From: Platanthera guangdongensis
Lineage: Eukaryota; Streptophyta; Magnoliopsida; Asparagales; Orchidaceae
Length of the DNA: 64,000 nt
Reading direction: 5' to 3'
Assembly: GCA_039583875.1 (NCBI GenBank)
Contig: CM077165.1
Location: forward strand, 73,210,757-73,274,756
Positions 35,820-46,514 of this stretch are shown here, piece after piece. The position numbers and the translations under genes were made by a program. The notes beneath the pieces are model-generated. The model worked only from the letters and a program-made list of their open reading frames with translations, had not been told where the DNA came from and did not search any database. The stretch's first letter is position 1; each line of letters opens with the position of its first letter.

Positions 35820-36141
35820 ATCTTCGCTTATTTATAGAAGTCAGAACCCTCCAAACTAAGGTGAATTACATCAAGATCAACAAACAGAATAATTGGTAGA
35901 AATGCTATGAAATAGAAGATTTATATCATCAAAATTTAAAGATTTATATATATAGACATTGTCAAGGAAAAGTCCTATTCCACAAAATCTCATATAGGAA
36001 ACTTATGATCATCTTCAATTATTTCTTGCTATGTTGTTGATGCTGCCTCTGATATTTCTCTTCTTGTTTTTTGAAGAACATGAACGAATTTGGAAAGTAC
36101 TTGGGTGGTCTGGGGGGAGTAGTAGGGTATTCACGACCATA
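35820..36141 (-). other. Element B 3' non-coding part
   Basis: Between the LTR and the end of ORF3. The polypurine tract expected at the LTR edge is eroded (complement of ATCTTCGCTTATT). Nothing else recognised. Confidence 0.6.
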
Positions 36142-36935
36142 CTATCTATCATGAAGCCTTCTTAGAGTCATAGATTTTTCATACCGCATCCATTCAGAGT
36201 GAGAGTAATATGTATCCTTGTTTCCACTGAATTCTACCACTATTCTTAAAGTATCCAGAATATTTGATTTAGATGTAGGGCTCCAGACTTCAACATGTTC
36301 CCTCTCTGCATATTCTGGCATAGGATTGGACCTGCTTGCCGAAGCACCTTCACCATACTTTCTTCTCTTGGGTATCTGTACTTTAGGAGGTATTTGTTGA
36401 GGCACATCAGTTTGTTCAGAATTCCAGACTTGTGAATAAGTTTCAGGAGGTGGAGCTTCATAAAATTCAGGCCTTGGAGAGAATATAGGCCTTTGAGCAT
36501 TGACATCCAGACTAGCAGGAGGGGCTGCAGCAGGATCAACTGAGAAGTTAGGGAAGATATGATTATGCATCCACACTGTAATGTCATAAGTATAAAGTTT
36601 TGTACTCTTAGTTTCATGTAACACTGATGTTTAAATCTCTTTAATTCGATTGTCTCATAGATCTTTTATCTTTTTGACTTTATTATCTAGCTGTTCCTTT
36701 ACTTTTTCCTCCCCCTTCTGACTTCTACAGAGAGGGTGCCTATGGCTTCATTTTTGAATTTGCCAACTTCCTCATAAGTCTTGAAGTTGTGCACTTGAGC
36801 TTTCTTTTCCAACTAAATCTGGTTGTTTGCGAGAGTGACAGATTGATCCATTATCTCACCAATACTAGTAATAGTGTGGTCTAGAGCTTTGCCTCCAATT
36901 AGTAGCAGCCTTTTGAATTCATCAGTATTGCTCTG
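36142..36935 (-). pseudogene. Element B ORF3, C-terminal part
   Basis: The end (SEWMRYEKSMTLRRLHD at about 36190-36142) aligns with the ORF3 end of A1 and A2 (EAEWRKHEIRQEAIVQHRRK). Upstream, toward 36935, the frame reads QSNTDEFKRLLLIGG and matches the helical middle region of the A1 protein. Stops occur at about 36625 and 36815. It is cut at 36935 by a solo LTR and continues at 38452. Confidence 0.75.
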
Positions 36936-38451
36936 TGTTGGGTATTGTATCCACAATTACCTGGATATGAGGAAGCCACCTGTCAAGCTAAGATGAATTC
37001 ACAATGTATTTGATGAAATCTTTTAAGTTGTGCTTGCAGTTATTCCACGCTAAGTACACACCAATGTCAGGGTGCAGTAGGTCAATATACACGGGTCTGC
37101 GCGACGTAATCCATCGTTGAGCAGATCAGTGTGTTGGCCTACATGTACTCTCTCTATTGGAGTGTACTTATTTTCAAGTACAGGGCTGTGATAATGCAAG
37201 AGCAGACAAGGAGCAAGGATGAGTCAAAGAGCAGCTCATGGGCGGAAAGACGAAAATTCGCCTAAGTAATAATCGACGAGAATCACCAAGTGATTCTCGC
37301 CGATTCTGCGAGAATCACTAGTGATTCTCGCCGAATCGTCGAGAATCACTGGCTGATTCTCGCCGACTCTATCCGGCTAAATCAGAGCGTGCAAATCTGT
37401 CGCTAAGTCAAAATCGTCGAGAATCACTGGCTGATTCTCGCCGATTCGACGAGAATCACCTTCGATTCTCGCCGATTTTGACTTAGGCGAATTTCTGGAA
37501 CCCGCTGGACCGGACTAAGCCGCTGGCGCTGTTTTGAACCGGGCTTGGGGTTTCTTGTTAGTGGGGCCCACAACGGTCATCTTGAAGACCTAATGTATAA
37601 ATACTCGCGTATTTGTGAACAGTGAATCAAGAATTTTAAAAAGAAGAAGCCGAGCCGCCGACGTGACCTAGATCGGAAAACTCGCTCCGCCGCCGTCGCC
37701 GCTCGTGCTTGTTGATCGCCGTCTTTGATCGTGGTTCCTTCCAGATCTCCCGGCGACAGAAGCTCAGCCAAGCGCTGCGTCTCACGCGTCTAACCAGAGA
37801 TCATTTGTCTCTTGATTCGTTGATCGGGAAAACCTTCCCCTTCCGAATCGATCGAGACGATCGATCCTAGTGTGACCGTTGGAAGACCTTGCTAGCTTTG
37901 CTACGAAAGTTGAATCTCCAAAGTACAACAGCAGCACTCCGTTGTCGCCGCCGATCCCGAGAACCAAGCCGCCGCCTTTCTTGCCGCCGCCGGTTTCGGG
38001 AGAGATTCTCTCCAAGTGAGATCTAGGGTTGTGGACTCTTCATTGACTTCAAGAACACGCCGTCGAACGAAGAGGGACACCTTAGTCTCCATAAATTGTT
38101 TGTATTTCTTATACAATCTATTTTCAATTTTGTTGTAAAGGAACGTTGGTTCCTAGTTGTAAGGGTTGGGTACAACCCGTGTTGTGGGAGTGGTGACTCC
38201 TACGTGTGGAAGGGTTCCTTCCGTTAGTGCAAGGATTGGATTTCAATCCTGTTGGTGAAGTGACCGAGTCGTCCCTGGTTGGGAGATAGGTCGAAGGGGG
38301 AAAGTGGATGTACCCAAATCGGGGAACCACTATAAATTGCTTGTGTCCTTTCTGTGCTGTGTTGTTTTGTTTTCGTGTGCAGGTACGATTTTAATTCCGC
38401 AAAAATGCTGCAAGACACCTATTCCCCCCCCATAGGTGAAGGTAGTTGACA
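36936..38451 (+). mobile_element. Solo LTR of a third SIRE-type family in ORF3 of B
   Basis: Starts TGTTGGGTATTGTATCC, like the B LTR read from its 5' end, and ends GGTAGTTGACA; 1516 bp on +. The flanks CTCTG (36931-36935) and CTAAG (38452-38456) would be a 5-bp duplication with two changes, so the edges rest mainly on LTR structure and on ORF3 of B continuing across it. U3 holds the hairpin array at 37254-37494. Near the end is a block with GTGGATGTACCCAAATCGGG, shared with the other SIRE-type LTRs, and a run of C. Confidence 0.78.
37254..37494. repeat. Inverted motif array forming one long hairpin
   Basis: AAATTCGCCTAAGT (37254-37267) and ACTTAGGCGAATTT (37481-37494) are perfect complements at the two ends. 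Between them CGAGAATCAC and GTGATTCTCG alternate at least six times, with GAGAATCACTAGTGATTCTC at about 37309-37328 a perfect palindrome. It lies in U3 of the solo LTR, where the other families carry their palindrome arrays. Confidence 0.9.
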
Positions 38452-38538
38452 CTAAGTGGACTTTCACTATGGATTTCTGCAAATCCTCGACTCATTTCCT
38501 TTTCTAAAGTAGAGACCTTATCTGTGATAACTTGAATA
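38452..38538 (-). pseudogene. Element B ORF3, middle fragment between two insertions
   Basis: 29 codons (QVITDKVSTLEKEMSRGF and following) that fit between the fragments at 36935 and 60553. Similar in place and helical character to the middle of A1 ORF3. Confidence 0.75.
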
Positions 38539-40495
38539 TGTAACGCCCCGAATATCGTATCGAGTTGGTCGTGTCCAAGAGTATTTTTGGTGCCTGTATA
38601 TGGGTACATGGCCTAGGACACGGGCGTGTCCAAGGCCGTGTGTTTGTTTGTGTTGGTCGGCTGTGTCCAGAGAAGGACACGGCAGGAAACACGACACGTG
38701 ACACGGGCTTTTCAAATGACACGGGCATGTGCATACCCGTGTCACCACTCGTGTTCCCAAGAGTCGTGTCGATTGGCGTGGCGGTTACTGGTGACACGAC
38801 CCTAGAGCACGGGCGTGTCGGAAACCGACACGGGCTTGTTAGGTTGAGACACGGGCGTGTTTAGACCCGTATTAGTTTCTGTGCTCGACGATCGTGCCTG
38901 GATCGAGGCACACAACCTGGGACACGACCGTGTGCGAGGCCGTGTTCAGCCTAGGTTTGATGATTTTTGGGCGGATCTTAGCCATTCGTTTTCTTTAATT
39001 AAGATCCAACAGCCCAGATGTGTTCCTTCTCTGATAAGGCCGGGAATGGAGGTTTAATTCCTCATTTTCTTCAAAGTTTTCTCTTTCCAAGGAGTTAGAG
39101 CAAGGAGGAAGAAAGAGGAGGATTCCGGCCGCCGGCGGAGCATCGTAGCACCGTTTTGAGAACAGAGAGCGAATCCGCGGAGGAAATTCCATTGCGAAGC
39201 CTTCTATCCGTATAGTTTTTCCATGGCGCAGAAGTGTATTACAAGGGTAACAATTCTCTACTTGGGCATGTGAAGCTCTCCTTCTTTTGCATAGGGAAAC
39301 CCGCTCCCGCGAGTGTGCGGTGTACCTTGGGGTTGACAGGAATAGTCCCCCTTGTGTTGCATATAGAGTACGGAAGCGAGGTACGGACATAGGAATTGTG
39401 TGTGAAGCCTACCCGGACATGTTGGTCTGGATCGGTGATGTTGCATTTTGTATGATTTGTTGGAGAAGACTCCGTGTTTTGTATTTTTCGGGTTTCTACA
39501 CGGTAGATTGCAGTAGGGATCCTTGGGGATTAACTCCAAGTCTTACCCGGAAAACTGAGTAGAAACGTAATTCTGCTAATTTGGCGGCCTGAGAGACGGC
39601 CTTGTACATAACTGGTTATGTGTTGTTTGTATTTTTGCGGGATCCGAGAGAAGCTTGGATCGTGCATACGTCTTAAAGTGAACTACGCATTGTGAGCAAG
39701 AGGTAAGTGGAATCGGACCCGGGCTATGTGGTTCGGTGCGAGAGACCCAAAGAGGGACTGGCCGTTAGCATAGTCGGGAGCCTTAGATAGTGGTCAGAAA
39801 GGCTAAAATGCTCACGTTGTTGCCATCCCGGTGATGGTGGTGAAGCCACGGAATAGACCGGATTCACCGATAATGTGCCTTGAGTGCACGGGATGTTTGG
39901 GCCGTGAGAGCCTACACCTGTGGCGTAGTATATTCGCACTTTTATTGTTTAGCTGGTCTAATGAATTGTAGGGAAGGAGCACTGCCGTCCCGAGTAAGGG
40001 GCAGGGTCGTTATAATTTGGTCGACTTTGGCTGACCGTTGCTTTATTTGTCACCGTGCAGTGGAATGTTGCTTGCAGGTGCTGCGGAGCTGAGTGCTAAA
40101 TAGCGGGCTGAAGCCCAAGTTGCCGAGCTGGCCCCCGAAGGCCAAAACGAATAGTTGTATTTTATTTTGTCATGTGTGGCCGGCCTGCGAGCCGATGTAT
40201 GGAAAACACTACTTTGTTAAGTGAAACTCTTGTAAGGCCATAAAGCCAAATACTTTCTTCGTATTTGTTATTTCATTCCTGTGGTAGTTGTGGACATTCA
40301 TGTTAGTTGATATTTCAATTATGGGTTCTTTATAACTGTTTAAAAGCTTTTGCTAGAATGCTCTTTTTAGGACGAGTCGTTATAGTTGTATAGTTTTGGT
40401 ATTCTTATGTAACCCTTCCAACTATCCGTGGTATATGGCGTCGGGTTCCAGCAGGATCTTCTTTTATATGTCATACGACGGATTGAGGTGTTATA
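38539..40495 (+). repeat. Tekay element 5' LTR
   Basis: 1957 bp from TGTAACGCCCC to GTGTTATA (originally GTTACA). U3 contains GACACGGGCGTGTC-type palindromes between about 38617 and 38945. The many short frames across it on both strands are not genes. Confidence 0.92.
38617..38945. repeat. GACACGxxCGTGTC palindrome array, Tekay 5' LTR
   Basis: Full or half copies of GACACGGGCGTGTC recur about every 20-40 bp: ACACGGGCGTGTCC, GACACGGGCTT, ACACGACCGTGTG and others. The same array is at about 58660-58990 in the 3' LTR and about 8171-8670 in the solo LTR. Confidence 0.85.
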
Positions 40496-40498
40496 ATT

Positions 40499-40510
40499 TG
40501 GTATTAGACT
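40499..40510 (+). other. Tekay primer-binding site (mutated)
   Basis: TGGTATTAGACT, three bases after the 5' LTR, is close to TGGTATCAGAGC, the complement of initiator Met tRNA. The changes are a C to T, a G to C and the final C to T. Confidence 0.7.
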
Positions 40511-40756
40511 TTTGGTTCCAGTCAACTTAAATGAATTTGTGACGAATTCTTTTAAGGGGTGGTGAGCACATGTGTGCGTCATCGTTATAACATCAAAAAG
40601 AACCCATGAATGTCCACTTAGGAATGAAAATACACTTATTTTGTGGAATCTGAGTGTTCCAATGATTGTTTTAAGCAATCTGTTTGTCATCTAATGAAGG
40701 GTCTTTGCTATTATAGGCGGCTAGGAGCGGTGTTGGGCAATCGAAATGCCCGCAAT

Positions 40757-42854
40757 TGAAAGATATGGTACCTAAACACCTAGAGGGGGGGGGGTGAATA
40801 GGTGACCTAATCCTTTTCTAACTTTGTTGGCAGCCAAACAGTTATATCACAGATTTCTAACTAGTTTATTACAGCAATCAGCAATAATCAAACAAACACA
40901 GATCATCCACAGCACAAACACAGCACAACACACAGTGTTTTATAGTGGTTCCCCAAGATATGGGTACATCCACTTTCCCCCTTCGCCTATCTAGCAGTGT
41001 ACTAGATTCGGCCTAACTTCTCCACTGTCTCAGAACCCAAATTGGTTCCTACCTCAGGCCCAAAGCCTTACACTCAGCTTTATCCCAAAGCCTACACTCA
41101 GCCAATCAAGGCCTACACTCAGCCAATCCAAGGCCTACACTCAGAGATCTATATCTCCTACACTCAGGCTAACAAGCCCTACCCTCAGCCTTTATAAATA
41201 TAGGCTTACAATCACTCAGATCCAATGGATCCTACAAGTTACAAATGTAATACAGATAATGACTCTACAACTCAGAATTACAGGAGGGGAGTTGAGAGAT
41301 TCTTGATGAGTTCTTGGAAGAACTCAGCTGGATTCACCCTGACTTAGCTTTCTTCAAAGCTTCTTAAGTAGAACTGAATAAGGCTGAATCCTCCGCAGTT
41401 GTTCCTTGACCTCTGCTACTTAAGATCCAGAATTGATTCTGAATCCTTCTTCTCAGCCTAGTTCCTGAGGCTGATTTCTTGGAAGGAGCCCTCTCTCTCC
41501 AACTTCTTAGATCTGCAAATGGAATGCAAGATCTTCTTGTGTTGATACTTTGTGTACCACTTTTCTGATTACTTGAATAATCTGTACCACTTGTTAATCA
41601 CTTGATCAATTCTTTCAACAACAGTTTCTGTAAACTGTGGGTGCCTATTTATAGCCCTTCTTCATGGTAACCGGCTGGTCCGGTTCATAACTGACTTCTG
41701 ACATCTCTGACAGTTGCTGTAGACCGGCTGGATCGGCAGCTGTCATGTCAACCAGTCACTTCTTGAAAATCTCTAACTGTTTATAAGTGTCGAGACTTTC
41801 TGTCTTTAAGTGTCGACACTTATAGTCCAAGTGTCGACACATGTTGTATAAGTGTCGACACAAGTCTACAAGGTGTCGACACAATTCCTTGTATGTCTCA
41901 ACACAGATTCTTCTGCATGTGTCGACACTGAAATTGAGTGTCGACACAAGTACTTGTTCTTCTAGCTTATGCTGTATTCTTCTAAGTGTCGACACATCTC
42001 CTTTGTGTCGACACAACTTCTTGTGTTGAATCTGTCTAGTGTCGACACTGCTTCTTGGTGTCGACACATAGTCTTCTATGTTGAATCTTGCTGAGTGTCG
42101 ACACAGCTCCTTGTGTCGACACACAGTCTTGTCGTTGAGACTTCAGCTGAGTGTCGACACATTCCTTTAGTGTCGACACTTGTACTTAGAATAATTTGTT
42201 GCTCTTTCTATTCTTTGCTAAGTGTCGACACAGCTCCTTGTGTCGACACTTTCTTCCAGTGTTGAGTCTTCAGCTGTGTGTCGACACATTGTTCTGACAC
42301 ATACTTCAAATGTTGACTCTTCTGCATAGTGTCGACACTTTGTGTTGAGTGTCGACACTTACTTCAAGTGCTGACTCTTCTGCATAGTGTCGACACATTA
42401 TGTTGAGTGTCGACACTTGTACTTAGACTCTGCAGACTTTTGCTGAGTGTCGACACAGATCCAAGTGTCGACACTTTCTGGTGTAGACACAGCTTCACTG
42501 ACTGTCGACACAGCTCCTTGTGTCGACACTTTCTGTCTGCACTTTTCTTCACTGAGTGTCGACACAGCTCCTAGTGTCGACACTTTCTGTCTGGTGTCGA
42601 CTCTGCTTCCCAGGTGTCGACACAATGACTCCAAGTGTCGACACTGCTTGTCTGGGTGTCGACACATAGTCTTCTCAAGTGTCGACACTTTCCCTCTGGG
42701 TGTCGACACATGGACTTAGAAACTTTTTGCTTCAGTTCAGTACTTTCTTAACCTGCACAAGTAACTCAAACATACATCAAATACATTATGATGTATATCA
42801 TTGAGATGGGTGAGGCTTCTTCAAATCAGGTACATTTGACCAATGTACCCAACA
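40757..42854 (-). repeat. A1 3' LTR
   Basis: On the + strand TGAAAGATATGG to TGTACCCAACA. Reading along -: palindrome array 42709-41787, TATA box (TATAAATA, 41653-41646), then about 890 bp of R/U5 with ACACTCAGCC repeats (about 41070-41190), the conserved block around 40944-40994 and a G-run. Confidence 0.95.
41787..42709. repeat. GTGTCGACAC palindrome array, A1 3' LTR
   Basis: About 920 bp with tens of copies of GTGTCGACAC or close variants, spaced 10-40 bp apart with no fixed period. Spacers are short and partly repeated (for example CAGCTCCTTG). Directly upstream of the LTR TATA box on the - strand. Confidence 0.94.
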
Positions 42855-42866
42855 ATCTCCCCCTAT
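42855..42866 (-). other. A1 polypurine tract
   Basis: On the - strand TAGGGGGAGAT abuts the 3' LTR. It is the expected RNase H-resistant primer for plus-strand DNA synthesis. A2 has the same tract at 12026-12037. Confidence 0.88.
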
Positions 42867-43150
42867 TTGGAGAAGTCATAACCCTTAGTCAATGATATAC
42901 ACCATTCATAATTAAAAATTACAAAATGATGTAAAGCAGATTATAATCAGCAGGGTTAACATGAACATGTAAAACTTCACATATACACATTCAATATTGC
43001 AGAATGAACAAGAAATAGACACATACTCAGAACAATCATGAAAATATATTTATCATAAATTGTTGTAACATTTTTCTAATACATCTTTAATGATTTACAA
43101 AAATGTTTCTCATACAAAAGATTACAACAATCTTCAAATTAATTCCTAAT

Positions 43151-46000
43151 CTATTTCTGATTAGGTTCTTTGATAACAATTCCTTTGCCAGATTTGACTT
43201 TAGCCTTGACAGCAGCAGCAGCAGTAGGCTCAGCATCAGCAGGATTCTTGCCTTTTGAGTCCTTCTTCTTTTGTTCTTCAGCCTTGATTTTCTGTCTCTC
43301 AAAATAGTGGTATGGCTTGGGGAAGTACTTGCTAGGCTCCACAGCTGTAGGAGGTAGCTTTCCCATCTTAGCCTTCCTTCTGTGCTGAACAATGGCTTCT
43401 TGCCTGATCTCATGCTTCCTCCATTCTGCTTCAGAGAACCACTTGTTTCTATCAGTAGTGTTGTCTTTAACAGCTTTCCAGGCAGTAAGAATTATGTTTC
43501 TAGAGGTAGGACTCCATTGTTCAAAGTCTGGCTTTAGTTCAGCTTGTTCCCTAAACCTTTTCTTTGACAACCTTGCCTCTACTTCTTTGTCTAAGGCCTC
43601 TTACATAGCTTCTGTGATAGGTTGAACAACCTTTTCTAAATGGACATTGTCCTTGCCCTCAGGTGGGCTATACATTGTGCTCACCTCTGCTTGAATCATT
43701 TCAAAATTTGGAGGTGGATAAATGACTTGAGCTACTTCTTGTGGCTCACCTCCAAAATATGCAAGGTTCAGTCCATATTCAGCAACTTCATTGTCATCAT
43801 ACAGGGGAGGATATCCAAGTGTAGCCCTGATGGAATTGGATATCCACTTAGCATGTTCAGAACTAGCCTTGACTAACACTCTCTCCCCCTTTATGACTTC
43901 TTGGGCAACATGATCTCTTACATCATCCTTCTGGAATCGGATTTGACCATCCAAGTACCTGATTCCATCTTTAAAATAAGGTCTAAGCTTTGTAAGTTGT
44001 TCAGAGATTGCTTTCTGGGAATTTTGTATTGCAGTTTTGACAGCAGTAATCTCAGCTTGGAATATTTTATCAAAGTCAGCCTTTGCAGCAGCAGCAGATG
44101 TAGAAGGTTCAGCAGACTTATTCTTCAACTCAGTGACTATAGCATTGTGGGAGGCAGTCAAATTATCATTCATTCTTAACTGATTCTCCAGCACATATCC
44201 TTGCTTTAATGCTACATCATCTACCTGAGCCTTGATCTTCTCTTGGTGAGTTGCCAAATAGACTACTGCATTCCCACCCTTGTGGAAGCAGTCAGTCATC
44301 TCCTTCTTGTTCAGGTTCATTTCAAACCTTATTGACTTGATATCTTGTGCAAGGTCAAACTGTAGGGACTTGTGCCCTTCATCCACATAAGCCTCTATTG
44401 CCTTCCTTTGCTCATCCAACTTGATCTGCATGGCAATCATCATAGCACTATAATCAACTGTTGGAGCTTGTTGAACTATAGGCTGTGGGGCAATGGATTG
44501 CAAGGCTTTCTTGTAATTCTGACTTCTTCTTTTAAAAACATAGATTTTCTTCTTCTTGGCCCTAGCACTCTCCTCATCCTCAGAGGCAGAAGTGCTGGCA
44601 ATATCAACTCTATTCTTAGGGCTCTCAGGTTTGTCTGCTTGCACATCAAGTGCCTTCTCAGTCTCTGGCCTTAAAGGCTCATCCTGAACTGATATGTGCT
44701 CCCCCTCAGCAGCAGCACTCTTATCTTCAGCAGCAACCTTGTCCATATCAAAATCCTCTTGATCTAAATTCAGAAAGAGGTCTTCCATTGTGTATTCAGG
44801 AGGTGACTGTGCAGGAGAAGTACTTGGTTCTTCAACTACTTGAGTAGTATCTGGAACATTTTGCACAACAGCAGATGTGTCTTCAAGAACAACATCTGGA
44901 GCTTGGCTAGGTAGCTGAGTTTGCTGAGGAACATCAGACAAATCAGCATCTTCTATAAGATATTCTAAAGTTTTTAAGTCAGTGAGTACCTCTTGAATAA
45001 TGATGGTGGCTTGCTCACTGTCCAGAGTAGATGGTTCTTCTACTACTGGAAGCTCCCCCTGGCTGGGATCCCTATGGATGAGGCTAGCTTGAGGCAGCTC
45101 CCCCTGGATCTCAGCTACATCTTGAGGAGCAGGAGTCTTTACCACTGTCTCTTCCTCCTGATCATCAGGTGTGAACACCACCTGTTCTTCACTTTCAGAA
45201 CTGCTGGAGGACTCTTGTGCCACAGCAGCAGTTTTTCTCTTCTTCCTGGGAGGAGTGATTTTCTTAGTAACTTGCTTCTCAGGGGTAGGCATATCCTTTG
45301 ACAGCACCCTTTCCCACCTAGAAAATATCCTGGAATCCATCTTTCTCATATGATTGATCTTGCTTCCAGCAGCTATGCTCATTACCTCTGGTATTGTACC
45401 AGCCAGGTAGAGACTTATAATTCTGCCCAAATTGGGCTTCTTCAGACTTTCCTTGATCTTCTCATAGATTACCATTGACCAATCTGTTCTTATGGTGAAG
45501 ATAATTCTTGTCATGACATTGAACATTGAGGCTGACACCCTGTCATGCCCTCCAGGCTTACTGAGAATGACCTTTCCCACAATTTCAGACAGAAATTTTC
45601 CTTGACTGTTCATGCCTTTCCTGTTAAAGACAGAACCTATCTTCAGCTTTGGATCAAGTCCACACCAGGTAAGAGCTTCCCTGGTCTTGGATGTAGAAAC
45701 TTCTTCTTCATCTTGAGTCTTAGGTAGCTGGAGTACCTTCCTTACACTTTTTGGTGAGACCTTGTCTTTGGATCCATGCACTCTGGATTTGATTCTATAT
45801 CCAGAGTCATCAACTGTAGCTCCAGTAAGGAATTCAAGAACTTCCTTCTTCCAAATCTTGGTTGGTTCTGAAACCAAATATTCTAGTCCAGAATCGCTGA
45901 CTAGGGTTACCACCGATTGGATTTCTTGATCTCCATCATCGAATGCGCCGCGCACAAGTTCATAGCCTTCGTTAACGTTCTCCTCGAGCTTGGGAGACAT
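43151..46000 (-). pseudogene. A1 ORF3, about 950 codons with one in-frame stop
   Basis: Start chosen at ATG 46000 (MSPKLEENVNEGYELVRG) because A2 and B have an ATG at the same place and because the frame upstream runs only through the palindrome array. 799 codons are open to TAA 43603-43601; the same frame then continues for 149 codons to 43151, and A2 shows coding similarity across the break, so the stop is probably a mutation. The N-terminal 240 residues look folded, with KIGSVFNRKGM and NLGRIISLYL. Next comes a basic cluster (PPRKKRKTA) followed by Ser/Glu-rich acidic sequence, a second basic cluster (RAKKKKIYVFKRRSQ), a long helical part likely to form coiled coils, and a basic tail (RRKAKMGK). 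No signal peptide or membrane segment is apparent. Function unknown; a nuclear, DNA-binding role is only inferred. Confidence 0.8.
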
Positions 46001-46034
46001 TAGGGTTTGGAGAATTAGTCTTGAGAAAAGAGAA

Positions 46035-46481
46035 ATGTCGACACAATAGTTGTGGTCTCGAAACTTTGAAAGCGTGTCGACAATCAGAGACATAACCCTA
46101 TTTATACCTTTTTGATTTTGAAGGTGAACAGGCGGGACAGCTAGCTTAACATGTGTCGACACTGGCAATAAGTGTCGACACTGACTTATAATGTCTCGAC
46201 ACGCATGTGTCGACACAAGTTTAGTCAACAGATATTATGTGTCGACACTTGGTTATGTGTCGACACAACATAACTCGATACATCGTCGAGACTTTACTTA
46301 GAAAATTCTGAGTAAAACATAAGTGTCGACACCATATTGGATGTGTCGACACCTACTTGACATGTGTCGACACTAACATTCTGAAGTGTCGACACTACAT
46401 TCCTAGATGTGTCGACACGTTTTTCCTGAAGTGCCGACACCACTATTCTGTGTCGACATAGACTTGTCTATGTGTCGACAC
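46035..46481 (-). promoter_or_regulatory. A1 internal palindrome array plus TATA box before ORF3
   Basis: The interval between the pol stop (46515) and the ORF3 ATG (46000) holds about 15 GTGTCGACAC-type palindromes, the same motif as the LTR array. On the - strand GGTATAAATAGG (core 46106-46099) lies 99 bp before the ATG, with most palindromes upstream of it, as in the LTR. Inferred role: promoter and enhancer for a separate ORF3 mRNA. Confidence 0.75.
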
Positions 46482-46514
46482 CTTTTTACTTAGTCAATTT
46501 TCTAGTCTGTAAAC

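Noticed and set aside
41787..42709. CRISPR-like pattern of short repeat and spacer
   Set aside because: The repeat is only 10 bp, the spacing is irregular, spacers are themselves partly repeated, there are no cas genes, and the array is inside a plant LTR.
46001..46228. Extension of A1 ORF3 by 76 codons upstream of ATG 46000
   Set aside because: The extension reads through the palindrome array and past the TATA box; A2 and B have their ATG at the position of 46000, and the extension is not conserved as protein.
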